Shown piece after piece: positions 36,008 through 45,252 of a stretch of DNA of 64,000 nt. The stretch spans positions 44,357 to 108,356 of the forward strand of contig CAJTEM010000006.1 in NCBI GenBank assembly GCA_910575255.1, given 5' to 3'. The DNA comes from Lachnospiraceae bacterium. Lineage in GTDB: Bacteria > Bacillota > Clostridia > Lachnospirales > Lachnospiraceae. The notes beneath the pieces were generated by a model. It saw nothing but the letters and a program-made list of their open reading frames with translations. It did not search any database and was not told where the DNA came from. How positions within the stretch are numbered: the stretch's first letter is position 1; each line of letters starts with the position of its first letter. Both the position numbers and the translations under genes were made by a program.

Positions 36008-37201
36008 ATGGCAAAAGCAAAGTTTGAAAGAACCAAACCGCATTGTAACATCGGTACCATCGGCCACGTTGACCATGGTAAGACCACACTGACCGCTGCT
36101 ATCACCAAGACCCTGCATGAGAGAAAGGGTACCGGTGAGGCTGTGGCATTTGAGAACATTGATAAGGCTCCGGAAGAGAGGGAGCGTGGTATCACCATCT
36201 CTACTGCCCATGTTGAGTACGAGACTGACAACAGACACTATGCACACGTTGACTGCCCAGGACATGCTGACTACGTTAAGAACATGATCACCGGCGCTGC
36301 TCAGATGGACGGCGCTATCCTGGTAGTTGCTGCTACCGACGGTGTTATGGCTCAGACCAGAGAGCACATCCTGCTGTCCCGCCAGGTTGGCGTTCCCTAT
36401 ATCGTTGTATTCATGAACAAGTGCGATATGGTTGACGATCCGGAACTGCTGGAGCTGGTTGACATGGAGATCCGTGAACTGCTGAACGAGTATGAGTTCC
36501 CGGGTGATGACACCCCGATCATTCAGGGTTCTGCCCTGAAGGCTCTGGAGGATCCGTCCAGCGAGTGGGGCGACAAGGTACTGGAACTGATGGATGCGGT
36601 TGATTCCTGGGTTCCGGATCCGCAGCGTGAGACCGATAAGCCGTTCCTGATGCCTGTAGAGGATGTATTCACCATTACCGGTCGTGGTACGGTTGCTACC
36701 GGTCGTGTGGAGCGTGGTACTCTGCATCTGAATGACGAGGTTGAGATCGTTGGTATCAAGGAAGAGACCAGAAAGACGGTTGTTACCGGTATCGAGATGT
36801 TCCGTAAGCTTCTGGATGAGGCTCAGGCCGGCGATAACATCGGCGCTCTGCTTCGTGGTGTCCAGAGAACTGAGATCGAGCGTGGCCAGGTTCTGGTAAA
36901 ACCCGGCTCTGTAAAGTGCCATCACAAGTTCACCGCTCAGGTGTACGTTCTGACCAAGGACGAGGGCGGCCGTCATACTCCGTTCTTCAACAATTATCGT
37001 CCGCAGTTCTACTTCAGAACAACTGACGTTACCGGCGTTTGCGAGCTGCCGGCCGGCACCGAGATGTGCATGCCTGGTGACAACGTAGAGATGAGCGTAG
37101 AGCTGATCCATCCGGTAGCTATGGAGCAGGGTCTCCGTTTTGCTATCCGTGAGGGCGGCAGAACCGTTGGTTCCGGCAGGGTTGTTTCTATTGTTGAGTA
37201 A
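36008..37201 (+). CDS. tuf: Elongation factor Tu
   Basis: The 397-residue GTPase has G1 [24 protein letters not shown]3 [26 protein letters not shown] and G4 NKCD. Domains II and III end [13 protein letters not shown]. It delivers aminoacyl-tRNA to the ribosome. AAGGAGG lies 9 nt before the ATG. Codon use is strongly biased, as expected for a highly expressed gene. It has its own promoter and terminator. Confidence 0.98.
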   Translation: MAKAKFERTKPHCNIGTIGHVDHGKTTLTAAITKTLHERKGTGEAVAFENIDKAPEERERGITISTAHVEYETDNRHYAHVDCPGHADYVKNMITGAAQMDGAILVVAATDGVMAQTREHILLSRQVGVPYIVVFMNKCDMVDDPELLELVDMEIRELLNEYEFPGDDTPIIQGSALKALEDPSSEWGDKVLELMDAVDSWVPDPQRETDKPFLMPVEDVFTITGRGTVATGRVERGTLHLNDEVEIVGIKEETRKTVVTGIEMFRKLLDEAQAGDNIGALLRGVQRTEIERGQVLVKPGSVKCHHKFTAQVYVLTKDEGGRHTPFFNNYRPQFYFRTTDVTGVCELPAGTEMCMPGDNVEMSVELIHPVAMEQGLRFAIREGGRTVGSGRVVSIVE

Positions 37202-37223
37202 TTGAAAGAGATATAGTAAATTC

Positions 37224-37257
37224 AAGGCTTCCAAGAGTATTCTTGGGAGCCTTTTCA
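37224..37257 (+). terminator. Intrinsic terminator of tuf
   Basis: A 13-nt stem (37224-37236 with 37241-37253, one mismatch) with a GTAT loop is followed by TTTT, 22 bp after the tuf stop. Confidence 0.9.
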
Positions 37258-37320
37258 CGTGGCGGCTTTTTCGGGTAGCTTTGGACCGGTGCATGAAATC
37301 CGAAATGCCGTAGGCGCATA

Positions 37321-38217
37321 TTAATTGATCAGATCAGGCCTTTGATGAATGATGGTCTGGGTTAATTCCAAAAAGGTAGAAACGATAGGGGAAAGCACTG
37401 TGCCGCTACGGGTTGCAATGGAGATGGAACGGGTAGGGTATCCTTCCAGATATTTGATTACTGCTTTATGGGGGTAAGTGTTTAAAATCAGTTTGGGAAG
37501 GATGGTACAGCCCAGACCATTCTCGGCCATAGCCAATAAAGCAAGATCATCGTGCATGGTGAAAGCCACAGAAGGAGTAAAATTATATTTATGACACAGA
37601 CGGAGAATATCTATGTTCTTTCCCTCGGTAGGCATTAAAAAAGGTATTTCATTCAACTGCCGGAACATGATAGGGGAATCGAAAGATGCCAGTGGATGGT
37701 CAGGCGGAAGTACCAGACACAGGGAATCATCAAACAGATGAATCTGATTCAGTCCTGGCGAGTTAGAACTGCAGACAAAGCAGCAGTCCGTAATGCCATC
37801 TACAAGAAACTGCTCCACCTCAGAATAGCTTCCTTCGCCGGTCAGCATTTCAAGCTGTACCTTGGGATAAAGCTGATGAAATTGGCCTATAATAATGGGA
37901 AGAAGCATAATGGATATGCTTGTAAACGTACCAACCTTAAGAGAACCGATCTGCATTCCGATAATAGAGTTAGCAGTAGCCAGGATTTTATCTTCACATG
38001 AAATAGCTTCGCGGATATAAGGCAGAAGCAATTTCCCCTCAGTGGTTAGCCTGGTACCGGAATGGTCACGATGTAATATTTTGATTCCAAGATCTTCTTC
38101 TATAGACTTTATCTGGTGACTGGCTCCGGATTGCGTGTACCCAAGCTCTGATGCGGCTCTTGTCAGATTTCCCAATTCAATTGCCTTGATCAGAAGCCGG
38201 TATTTATTGGTATTCAT
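37321..38217 (-). CDS. LysR-family transcriptional regulator
   Basis: The 298-residue protein has the LysR helix-turn-helix (LIKAIELGNLTRAASELGYTQSGASHQIKSIEEDLGIKILHRD) and a type 2 periplasmic-binding-like effector domain (LKVGTFTSISIMLLPIIIGQFHQLYPKVQLEML). AAGGAGAGA precedes the ATG at 38217. It is divergent from the peptide-type ABC transporter operon and probably controls it and itself in response to a substrate of the island. The effector is unknown. Confidence 0.92.
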   Translation of the reverse strand: MNTNKYRLLIKAIELGNLTRAASELGYTQSGASHQIKSIEEDLGIKILHRDHSGTRLTTEGKLLLPYIREAISCEDKILATANSIIGMQIGSLKVGTFTSISIMLLPIIIGQFHQLYPKVQLEMLTGEGSYSEVEQFLVDGITDCCFVCSSNSPGLNQIHLFDDSLCLVLPPDHPLASFDSPIMFRQLNEIPFLMPTEGKNIDILRLCHKYNFTPSVAFTMHDDLALLAMAENGLGCTILPKLILNTYPHKAVIKYLEGYPTRSISIATRSGTVLSPIVSTFLELTQTIIHQRPDLIN

Positions 38218-38343
38218 AGAAGTCTCTCCTTGTAATGATATGATTATGAGATTATTATTATTCTTTCACGGAATAGGGTGGATGTCAATAGAAAATATGA
38301 AATTACATTAAAAAAAGTAATGGAATTAAGGAAAAATATGAAT

Positions 38344-38372
38344 TTTACATATGTACTAAAGTAATATATAAT
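38344..38372 (+). promoter_or_regulatory. SigA promoter of the ABC transporter operon
   Basis: TTTACA (38344-38349) and TATAAT (38367-38372), 17-bp spacing. It lies in the divergent LysR intergenic region, about 90 bp upstream of the first permease gene. Confidence 0.8.
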
Positions 38373-38389
38373 AACGATAGAAAGAACGA

Positions 38390-38423
38390 AAAATACATTC
38401 ATTGCACAAAAAGAATGTATTTT
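38390..38423 (+). promoter_or_regulatory. Leader hairpin of the ABC transporter operon
   Basis: A perfect 11-nt inverted repeat (38390-38400 with 38413-38423) with a 12-nt loop containing TTGCAC, located within the predicted 5' leader and followed by TTTATC. It could be a LysR-type operator or an attenuator. Confidence 0.5.
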
Positions 38424-38460
38424 ATCTTTAAAACACGAAAATGGGACAAGGAGGTTAAAA

Positions 38461-39408
38461 ATGGGCAAAGATATGGGGAGATATATTGTCAAACGTGTTC
38501 TGATTGCGGCAGTGACGCTTCTGGCAATTACGTTTTTGCTTTTTTTATTAATGGATTTGCTGCCGGGGTCACCATTTAATAATGAAAAGCTAAATGAAGC
38601 GCAGAGAGCGCTCCTGGAACATAAGTACGGTCTGGATAAGCCATTTTTTGTCCGGTATTGGATTTATTTGAATAATCTGCTGCATGGAAATTTTGGTATA
38701 TCGTATGTGATAGCGGTTGACCAGCCGGTGTCAGGCATGATGGCCAGCCGGCTGCCGATTACCATTCGTATGGGCGTTCAGGCTATGCTGATCGGCGTGG
38801 TGGTGGGACTGATTTTTGGAATTATTGCCGCGCTGAAGAAAAACACTTGGATTGATACGATTGCAACAATATGCTCAGTAATCGGATTCAGCGTACCTGC
38901 TTATGTGTTTGCGCTGTTTTTGGTATTTTTCGCTGCATTTAAAATGGGATGGTTTCCGATTCGCTTCGCAATTGATCAGCCGGTCTTTTCCAGTATTCTT
39001 CCCACATTATCGTTGTCCGCTTATATCATAGCGACTATGGCGCGGTACGCAAGATCAGAAATGATCGAATGTTTGAGCAGCGATTATATTACGCTTGCGA
39101 AAGCAAAGGGCATCAGCGAGCAGAAAGTGATTATACGGCATGCGCTGCGCAATACCCTGGTTCCAATTATTACGGTGGTTTCCCCTCTCATGATCGGACT
39201 GATTACGGGAAGCGTGGTAGTAGAACAGATTTTTGGAGTTCCAGGACTTGGTCAGATGCTTCTTTCCGGCGTACAGAATAATGATTATAACGTGATCATG
39301 GCGGTGGCGCTGGTGTATAGTTTTTTGTATATTGTGATTATGCTGGTAGTTGATGTACTATACGGATTTATAGATCCGAGGATTCGTGTATCTGGAGGTA
39401 AAGCCTAA
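38461..39408 (+). CDS. Oligopeptide/dipeptide-type ABC permease (DppB/OppB family)
   Basis: The 315-residue inner-membrane permease starts MGRYIVKRVLIAAVTLLAITFLLFLLMDLLPGSPF, typical of DppB/OppB. It has about six transmembrane helices and the EAA loop YITLAKAKGISEQKVIIRHALRNTLVPIITV. AGGAGG precedes the ATG. Its TAA overlaps the next ATG (TAATG), so the two permeases are coupled. First gene of a five-gene ABC importer. Confidence 0.92.
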   Translation: MGKDMGRYIVKRVLIAAVTLLAITFLLFLLMDLLPGSPFNNEKLNEAQRALLEHKYGLDKPFFVRYWIYLNNLLHGNFGISYVIAVDQPVSGMMASRLPITIRMGVQAMLIGVVVGLIFGIIAALKKNTWIDTIATICSVIGFSVPAYVFALFLVFFAAFKMGWFPIRFAIDQPVFSSILPTLSLSAYIIATMARYARSEMIECLSSDYITLAKAKGISEQKVIIRHALRNTLVPIITVVSPLMIGLITGSVVVEQIFGVPGLGQMLLSGVQNNDYNVIMAVALVYSFLYIVIMLVVDVLYGFIDPRIRVSGGKA

Positions 39409-40439
39409 TGCAGGATATGAATTTGAATATACCGGATGTTCCGGCAGAGAAGCTGACATTGGTACATAGGGACCCTTCGGATTTCCATGAGATTTCTGAA
39501 GTATACGAGAACACATCCTACTGGAAAGATGCGGCGTTAAAGATGCTTCACAACAGAGGCGCCATGGTGGGGATTTTTATGATCGTGGGAATTATTCTGT
39601 TTGCGGTGTTTGCTCCGATTGCATCGGCCAGAACCTATGATGAAGTGATACTGGAGCATAATTTTCTTCCTCCCAGAATACCGGTTCTTGAGAACTTTGG
39701 TATTTTCGATGGTGTGAGGGATGGAGTAGACGTTTACGCACAGCGTGAAATTCCGGAAAACGTTTATTATTATTTTGGGACAGACTCCCTGGGAAGGGAT
39801 CTGTGGACAAGGCTTTGGAATGGAACCAGGCTTTCTCTTTTAATCGCAGTGATTGCGGTGGTAATCGATCTGGTCATTGGGATGAGCTACGGATTGGTTT
39901 CAGGGTATTTTGGAAAAACTGTGGACTTTCTGATGCAGCGTTTTGTTGAAGTGTTAAATGGGATTCCTCAGGTGGTTCTGGTCACGCTGTTTGCGCTTGT
40001 TCTGGAGCCAGGCATTTCCTCAATTATCCTGGCGCTTCTGGTAAGCGGGTGGATTCCTATGAGCAGAGTGGCGAGGGCGCAGATGCTCAAGCAGAAGGGC
40101 CAGGAATATGTACTTGCTTCTCACACCCTGGGAACCAACAGCCGCAAAACAATTTTTGGAGAGATTGTCCCCAATGTTCTCGGACAGGTGGTCACCATGA
40201 GCATGTTCTCCATTCCAAGCGCGATTTTTACGGAGTCGTACCTTTCCTATATCGGTCTTGGAGTGAGAGCGCCTATGGCTTCACTGGGCTCTTTGGTGAG
40301 CGATGGATACAGTTCGTTTCTGTCCTATCCGTACCTGGTGATCGCGCCGGTGACGGTTCTGGCTATATTGATGATCAGCTTTAATCTGTTTGCGGATGGG
40401 CTGCGGGATGCAGTTGATCCGACTATGAAAGAGATGTAG
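39408..40439 (+). CDS. Oligopeptide/dipeptide-type ABC permease (DppC/OppC family)
   Basis: The 343-residue permease has a cytoplasmic N-terminus, the OppC_N region (KDAALKMLHNRGAMVGIFMIVGIILFAVFAPI) and the FGTDSLGRDLWTRLWNGTRLSL motif. The EAA loop is QEYVLASHTLGTNSRKTIFGEIVPNVL. About six transmembrane helices. GGAGG precedes the ATG at 39408, which shares its A with the previous stop. Confidence 0.92.
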   Translation: MQDMNLNIPDVPAEKLTLVHRDPSDFHEISEVYENTSYWKDAALKMLHNRGAMVGIFMIVGIILFAVFAPIASARTYDEVILEHNFLPPRIPVLENFGIFDGVRDGVDVYAQREIPENVYYYFGTDSLGRDLWTRLWNGTRLSLLIAVIAVVIDLVIGMSYGLVSGYFGKTVDFLMQRFVEVLNGIPQVVLVTLFALVLEPGISSIILALLVSGWIPMSRVARAQMLKQKGQEYVLASHTLGTNSRKTIFGEIVPNVLGQVVTMSMFSIPSAIFTESYLSYIGLGVRAPMASLGSLVSDGYSSFLSYPYLVIAPVTVLAILMISFNLFADGLRDAVDPTMKEM

Positions 40440-40453
40440 GAGGGAATGAAAGG

Positions 40454-41524
40454 GTGGAGCGGGAGAGAGTTTTATCAATTAGAGATCTGGAAATTTCCTT
40501 TGATACGGTGCATGGAAAGGCTGCCGCAATCCGTGGAATGCGGTTTGATCTGTATAGAGGGGAAACGGTAGCCATTGTAGGGGAAAGCGGAAGCGGCAAG
40601 TCCGTTACCATGAAGGCGGTTATGGGCATCATCAGTAATAACCAGCATATTGATCATGGTTCCATCCGATACAGTTGGTGGGATGAGAAGGGACAGAAAC
40701 GGACCGTAGATATTGCGAAGATGTCGGAACGGGATGTGCGCAGTAAAATATGCGGCCGCCATATTTCTATGGTATTCCAGGACTCCATGACGTCGCTTAA
40801 TCCTACCGTTACCATTGGAAACCAGATTATAGAAGGAATGTTAGAGCACTATAAGCTGAGCCGGGAGGAAGCGAAAGGGCGGGCGATTAAGCTTTTGGAA
40901 GATGTCGGAATCAAAAATCCGGAAAAGCGGTTTAAGCAATATCCTCACCAGCTTTCCGGAGGAATGTGTCAGAGAGTAGGCATCGCGATTGCGCTGGCTT
41001 GTGATCCGGACGTGCTGATCTGCGATGAACCTACCACGGCGCTGGATGTTACGATTCAGCTGAAAATACTGAATCTGATTAAAAAACTTCAGAAGGAGAA
41101 GCAGATATCGGTTGTCTATATTACTCATGATCTTGGCGTTGTAGCAAAGGTGGCGGATTATGTGTGCGTGATGTACGCCGGCAGGATTATTGAAAAAGGA
41201 AGCGTAGAGGAAATATTTTATGATCCCAGGCATCCTTATACATGGGGGCTGCTTTCCTCTATGCCGGATCTTACGACAGATTCGCCGCGCCTGTTTGCAA
41301 TTCCGGGAGAACCGGTCAATCTTCTTCATGAAATCAAAGGAGATGCCTTTGCGCCCCGCAATCCCTATGCGCTGAAGATTGATTTTGAGCAGGCTCCACC
41401 GATGTTTCATGTAGGAGGAAAGCACAGGGCTGCTTCATGGCTGTGCCATCCCAATGCGGAAAAGGTTCAGATGCCGGAATCTCTGCGGATTAAAATTGAC
41501 CGGATGCTAAAGGGGGTGAGCTGA
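40454..41524 (+). CDS. Oligopeptide-type ABC ATPase (DppD/OppD family)
   Basis: The 356-residue ATPase has Walker A GESGSGKS, Q-loop FQDSMTSLNP, signature LSGGMCQRVGIAIALA, Walker B VLICDEPTTALD and H-loop THDLG. The C-terminal oligopeptide-transporter extension ends with SWLCHP. The start is GTG at 40454 (GGAGGG upstream); a nearby ATG is in another frame. The signature reads LSGGM rather than LSGGQ, as is common in OppD. Confidence 0.92.
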   Translation: MERERVLSIRDLEISFDTVHGKAAAIRGMRFDLYRGETVAIVGESGSGKSVTMKAVMGIISNNQHIDHGSIRYSWWDEKGQKRTVDIAKMSERDVRSKICGRHISMVFQDSMTSLNPTVTIGNQIIEGMLEHYKLSREEAKGRAIKLLEDVGIKNPEKRFKQYPHQLSGGMCQRVGIAIALACDPDVLICDEPTTALDVTIQLKILNLIKKLQKEKQISVVYITHDLGVVAKVADYVCVMYAGRIIEKGSVEEIFYDPRHPYTWGLLSSMPDLTTDSPRLFAIPGEPVNLLHEIKGDAFAPRNPYALKIDFEQAPPMFHVGGKHRAASWLCHPNAEKVQMPESLRIKIDRMLKGVS

Positions 41525-41525
41525 T

Positions 41526-42464
41526 ATGGAGGAGAGAGAGGTGATTTTGGAAGTAAAGCACTTGAAACAGTATTTTAAGATCAATCGCAAATTTACCGTA
41601 AAAGGTGTAGATGATATCTCGTTTAAGATTTACCGCGGAGAAACTTATGGTCTGGTGGGCGAAAGCGGAAGCGGCAAAACAACAACCGGAAGATCAATTA
41701 TACGGCTGTATGACGCCACAGATGGAGAAGTTATTTTTAACGGGAGAAAAATCAGCGGTCCCATTGATAAAGCGACAAGGGATTATTTGTGCATGAATAT
41801 GCAGATGATTTTTCAAAATCCGATGTCATGCCTGAACCCGCGAAAAAAGGTAATGGATATTATCGGGGAAGGGCTGGACGCGCACCATAGCTATAAGAAC
41901 AAAGAAGAACGGGAAGAAAAGATATATACAATACTGGAAAAGGTGGGGCTGGCCAGAGAACATGCCACCAGATTTCCCCATCAGTTTTCGGGAGGGCAAA
42001 GACAGAGAATCGGCATTGCCAGAGCGTTGGTCATGCTTCCGAAGCTGGTAATTGCAGATGAGTGCATCAGTGCACTGGATGTTTCTATTCAGGCGCAGGT
42101 AGTCAATTTGATGAGGGATTTGCAGGATGAGCTGGGGATTACTTATCTGTTTATCGCCCATGATCTTTCCATGGTAAAATATATCAGTGATCGTCTTGGA
42201 ATCATGCATCTGGGTCATATTGTGGAAACCGGTACAACGGATGAGATATTTGCCAACCCAGTACACCCCTACACGCAGTCGCTGCTTTCCGCGATTCTTG
42301 AGCCAAACCCAAAGGCGGCAGCAGCCAAAATTCCCGTATTTTATGACCCCAGAGAACTGGGAATTGATTACACGAAAGGAACGATTCATGTTTTAAGCGA
42401 AACACATCAGGTGCTTGCTACCGATGAGGAATTTGATAAATGGAGAAATTTTATAAAAAATTAA
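41526..42464 (+). CDS. Oligopeptide-type ABC ATPase (DppF/OppF family)
   Basis: The 312-residue ATPase has Walker A GESGSGKTT, Q-loop FQNPMSCLNPRKKV, signature FSGGQRQRIGIARAL, Walker B LVIADECISALD (Cys in place of the usual Pro) and AHDLSMV. The C-terminal extension lacks the usual Cys-containing oligopeptide tail. It starts two bases after the DppD-like stop and pairs with that ATPase. Confidence 0.92.
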   Translation: MEEREVILEVKHLKQYFKINRKFTVKGVDDISFKIYRGETYGLVGESGSGKTTTGRSIIRLYDATDGEVIFNGRKISGPIDKATRDYLCMNMQMIFQNPMSCLNPRKKVMDIIGEGLDAHHSYKNKEEREEKIYTILEKVGLAREHATRFPHQFSGGQRQRIGIARALVMLPKLVIADECISALDVSIQAQVVNLMRDLQDELGITYLFIAHDLSMVKYISDRLGIMHLGHIVETGTTDEIFANPVHPYTQSLLSAILEPNPKAAAAKIPVFYDPRELGIDYTKGTIHVLSETHQVLATDEEFDKWRNFIKN

Positions 42465-42482
42465 TATACGAGGAGGATCGGT

Positions 42483-44168
42483 ATGAGAAAAGGAAAACGC
42501 TGGTTTTTGATGGCAATGGCCGCACTTACAATCGGAGCATTGGCGGGCTGCGGATCGAATGCAGGGGATAAGGGGGATAAAAATATAGAATCGCCCACAT
42601 CTTCTAATGGAGGATCCGCGGCAGGAGAACATGTGCTGAATCTTGCCAAGCTTACCCCGCTGCAGGCGTGTGACCCCCATAAGGTAAATGATGCTATGTC
42701 TAATGAACTTTTGACAGCGGTATTTGACGGATTGTATACACTGAACGAGAACGGCGAGTTAGATCCGCTGATGGCGGAAAGCTATGAAGAATCAGAAGAC
42801 GGTCTGACCTATACCTTCCATCTCAGAGAGGCTTACTGGAGTAATGGGGATCCTGTTACCGCCAATGATTTTGCATTTTCCTGGAAACGTCTGGTAGATC
42901 CGGCTACTGCGGCGAAGAACAGTAACGAAGCAGTAGCGGCAGGTATTAAAAACGCAAAGGCGATAGTAGATGGAACAATGGATCCGAAAGAACTAGGGGT
43001 TACGGTAATTGACGATAAGACTTTGCAGGTTGAGTTGGAAGCAATCGTACCGTATTTTCTGAAAACGTTGGTACGTCCTGCGTTTCTTCCGATTAACCAG
43101 GCATATTTTGAGTCTGCAGGCGAAGACTATGGAATGAAACCGGAGGCAACCATCTATAATGGCCCCTATACCTGGACTTACTGGGATTATGCTACCAATA
43201 TCCGGGCAACGAAAAATCCGGATTACTGGAATGCAGAGAACATGGATATTGACCAGCTGAACTGGCAGATTGTTACAGATTCACAGACCGGCGCTTTGAT
43301 GTTTGAGAGCGGACAGCTGGACTTTGTGGAAATCAGCGGAGATCTGATCAATAACTACGCAAGCAATCCGGCATTTACAAAGGCACTGGAAGTTCATATG
43401 TGGTATGTATATCCGAATTTCGAAAACGAAGCGCTGGCGAATGTCAATATCCGCAGAGCGCTGGCTACTTCCATTAACAAAGAGGCAATTGCAGAAACCG
43501 TCCTGAATAATGGTTCCCAGGTAGCCAACTACTTCGTTGGGTATAATCTGTGCTTTGCTCCGGACGGAAAGACCCAGATGCGCGATACCAACGGCGATAA
43601 TTTTCTTGTCTATGATCTGGAATCTGCAAAGAAGTATTGGCAAAAGGGTCTTGAGGAGCTGGGGAAAGAAAGTGTGACGCTGCGCCTGATGTACTATAAC
43701 AATAATGACGCATCGATTGCCCAGGCGGAATATATTGCATCACAATGGCAGCAGACTTTGCCGGGACTTGCGGTTGAACTTTACAGTTATCCTTCTAACT
43801 CGGCTCTTACCTATGCACAGGATGGAGATTTTGATTTATTCCTGTTTCGTTGGGGACCAGACTATAAGGATCCGATGGCGTTTCTTGAACTGATCGGAAG
43901 AAATAACGAACATAACTACGGTCATTATGACGGGAAAGCCTATAACGATATTATTGATGCGGCTTCTACGGCGGAACTGTTGAAAAATCCGCAGACAAGA
44001 TGGGAGAGCCTGGCAGAGGCGGAAAAGATTCTTCTGGAAGATGATGTGGCTGTATTCCCGACAGTGCAGAATGGATTAGCGATGTTGATTAATCCAAAGG
44101 TACATGGGCTAGAGGTGCGCAATACCAGCCTGACATGGAACTACCGGTTTGTTACGATGGATGATTAA
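42483..44168 (+). CDS. Solute-binding lipoprotein, OppA/DppA (family 5)
   Basis: The 561-residue protein has a lipoprotein signal (RWFLMAMAALTIGALAGCGS). The family 5 binding fold carries DGLYTLNENGELDPLMAESYEESEDGLTYTFHLREAYWSNGDPVTANDFAFSWKRL-type sequence, YNGPY and FLFRWGPDYKDPMAFL. This pattern is that of peptide-binding OppA proteins rather than nickel-binding NikA. It would hand substrate to the permease encoded just upstream. GAGGAGG precedes the ATG. It is encoded last of the transporter genes, which is unusual but common in Clostridia. Confidence 0.92.
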   Translation: MRKGKRWFLMAMAALTIGALAGCGSNAGDKGDKNIESPTSSNGGSAAGEHVLNLAKLTPLQACDPHKVNDAMSNELLTAVFDGLYTLNENGELDPLMAESYEESEDGLTYTFHLREAYWSNGDPVTANDFAFSWKRLVDPATAAKNSNEAVAAGIKNAKAIVDGTMDPKELGVTVIDDKTLQVELEAIVPYFLKTLVRPAFLPINQAYFESAGEDYGMKPEATIYNGPYTWTYWDYATNIRATKNPDYWNAENMDIDQLNWQIVTDSQTGALMFESGQLDFVEISGDLINNYASNPAFTKALEVHMWYVYPNFENEALANVNIRRALATSINKEAIAETVLNNGSQVANYFVGYNLCFAPDGKTQMRDTNGDNFLVYDLESAKKYWQKGLEELGKESVTLRLMYYNNNDASIAQAEYIASQWQQTLPGLAVELYSYPSNSALTYAQDGDFDLFLFRWGPDYKDPMAFLELIGRNNEHNYGHYDGKAYNDIIDAASTAELLKNPQTRWESLAEAEKILLEDDVAVFPTVQNGLAMLINPKVHGLEVRNTSLTWNYRFVTMDD

Positions 44169-44193
44169 GAAACCGGAAATCACTGGATGAAAT

Positions 44194-44246
44194 GGATGCG
44201 GCTGTGAAAATGTGGTTTCAATCTGCATTTGTCACAGCCCCATCCG
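44194..44246 (+). other. Intercistronic hairpin after the solute-binding gene
   Basis: GGATG..GGCTGTGA (44194-44208) pairs with TCACAGCC.CATCC (44231-44246), 26 bp after the stop codon. No U-tract follows. It probably stabilises the 5' part of the transcript, as often seen next to binding-protein genes. Confidence 0.6.
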
Positions 44247-44277
44247 CTTAATGAGATAGTACTGGGAGGTATATGCT

Positions 44278-45195
44278 GTGTTCAAAGAAAAGGGTTCCTT
44301 TATTCAAATGCTGAAAGACGGAGAACAGGTTTTTGCCCCAAGCGTATGGGACTGTTTCTCTGCAAAGGCTGCGGAGGTTTGCGGATATCGGGCGATGCTC
44401 CTTAGCGGCGCCGCTGTGTCAAAGGGATTCGTCGGTATGCCGGATCTGGGACTAATGACAGCGGATGAACTGATTTATGTGACCGAACGGATTGTTGATT
44501 TTTCTCCGCTGCCTCTGATCGTAGATTTTGACGAGGGGTACGGTGACAGCCCTTTGAATGTATACCGGAACATTAAAAGACTGGTCCGGGCCGGAGCTCA
44601 GGGGTTTACGCTTGATGACGGGCAGGGAATCAGAGGGTATGAACGTTTGGCCTACTGTCGCGGAACCGGGAAAAAACCTTATGATGTGATGCCGATGGAC
44701 GTTTATCTGGCGAAAATAAAGGCAGCGCTCGCCGCGGTGGAAGGAACGGATTGCGTGGTAATCGCACGGACAGAAAGCAGAGCGGTCAATGGATTTGATG
44801 ATGCAATGGAACGGGTGGCCCGTGCCCATGAGCTGGGAGCGCAGATGACCCTGATTAATCGTGTCAATGATCTGGAAGAATGTAAAAAAGTTGCCGCATC
44901 TGTTCCGGGTTGGAAAATGTATCCGGATATCGACGTAATGCCAGATGGGGTTCCCATGGTTACCATGGAGGAAGTGAAGCAGCTTGGTTTTAATTTTGTG
45001 ACGATTCATTGCCTGGAAAAAGGGGCAATGTGGGGAATGGTTCTTTATGGAAAAAATAATTTCCAGAATCAAAATGGGGTATTCTCCGGCTGCCATCAGA
45101 TGGATGGCCTTACGCAGGAGGAAAAGAAAGAGGCATTTAATGTTTACGGAACACAGTGGCTGCACTTAGAGAAAACGTTCCAGGAGATGAAGTGA
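44278..45195 (+). CDS. Isocitrate lyase/PEP mutase superfamily protein
   Basis: The 305-residue protein has the superfamily pattern: VWDCFSAKAAEVCGYRAMLLSGAAV, metal-binding DFDEGYGD, DDGQ, VVIARTESRAVNGFDDAMERVARAHELGA and a late ITIHCLEKG-like strand. The K(K/R)CGH catalytic loop of true isocitrate, methylisocitrate and dimethylmalate lyases is not present; the segment after DDGQ reads GIRGYERLAYCRGTGKKPYD. It may therefore be a decarboxylase or hydrolase of a 2-oxo/2-hydroxy dicarboxylate, as known for some members. GTG start with GGGAGG upstream. It follows the transporter and precedes an NhaC-type antiporter. Confidence 0.82.
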   Translation: MFKEKGSFIQMLKDGEQVFAPSVWDCFSAKAAEVCGYRAMLLSGAAVSKGFVGMPDLGLMTADELIYVTERIVDFSPLPLIVDFDEGYGDSPLNVYRNIKRLVRAGAQGFTLDDGQGIRGYERLAYCRGTGKKPYDVMPMDVYLAKIKAALAAVEGTDCVVIARTESRAVNGFDDAMERVARAHELGAQMTLINRVNDLEECKKVAASVPGWKMYPDIDVMPDGVPMVTMEEVKQLGFNFVTIHCLEKGAMWGMVLYGKNNFQNQNGVFSGCHQMDGLTQEEKKEAFNVYGTQWLHLEKTFQEMK

Positions 45196-45252
45196 TCCTG
45201 GAAAAACAGCCATTATGCAAAACACGAAATCCGTGTTTGAAGGAGGATGCAG

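Noticed and set aside
38461-44168. ABC transporter as a nickel importer for the LarA-like enzyme
   Set aside because: The binding protein has OppA-like peptide-binding signatures (YNGPY, RWGPDYKDP) rather than NikA features; nickel import was not supported.
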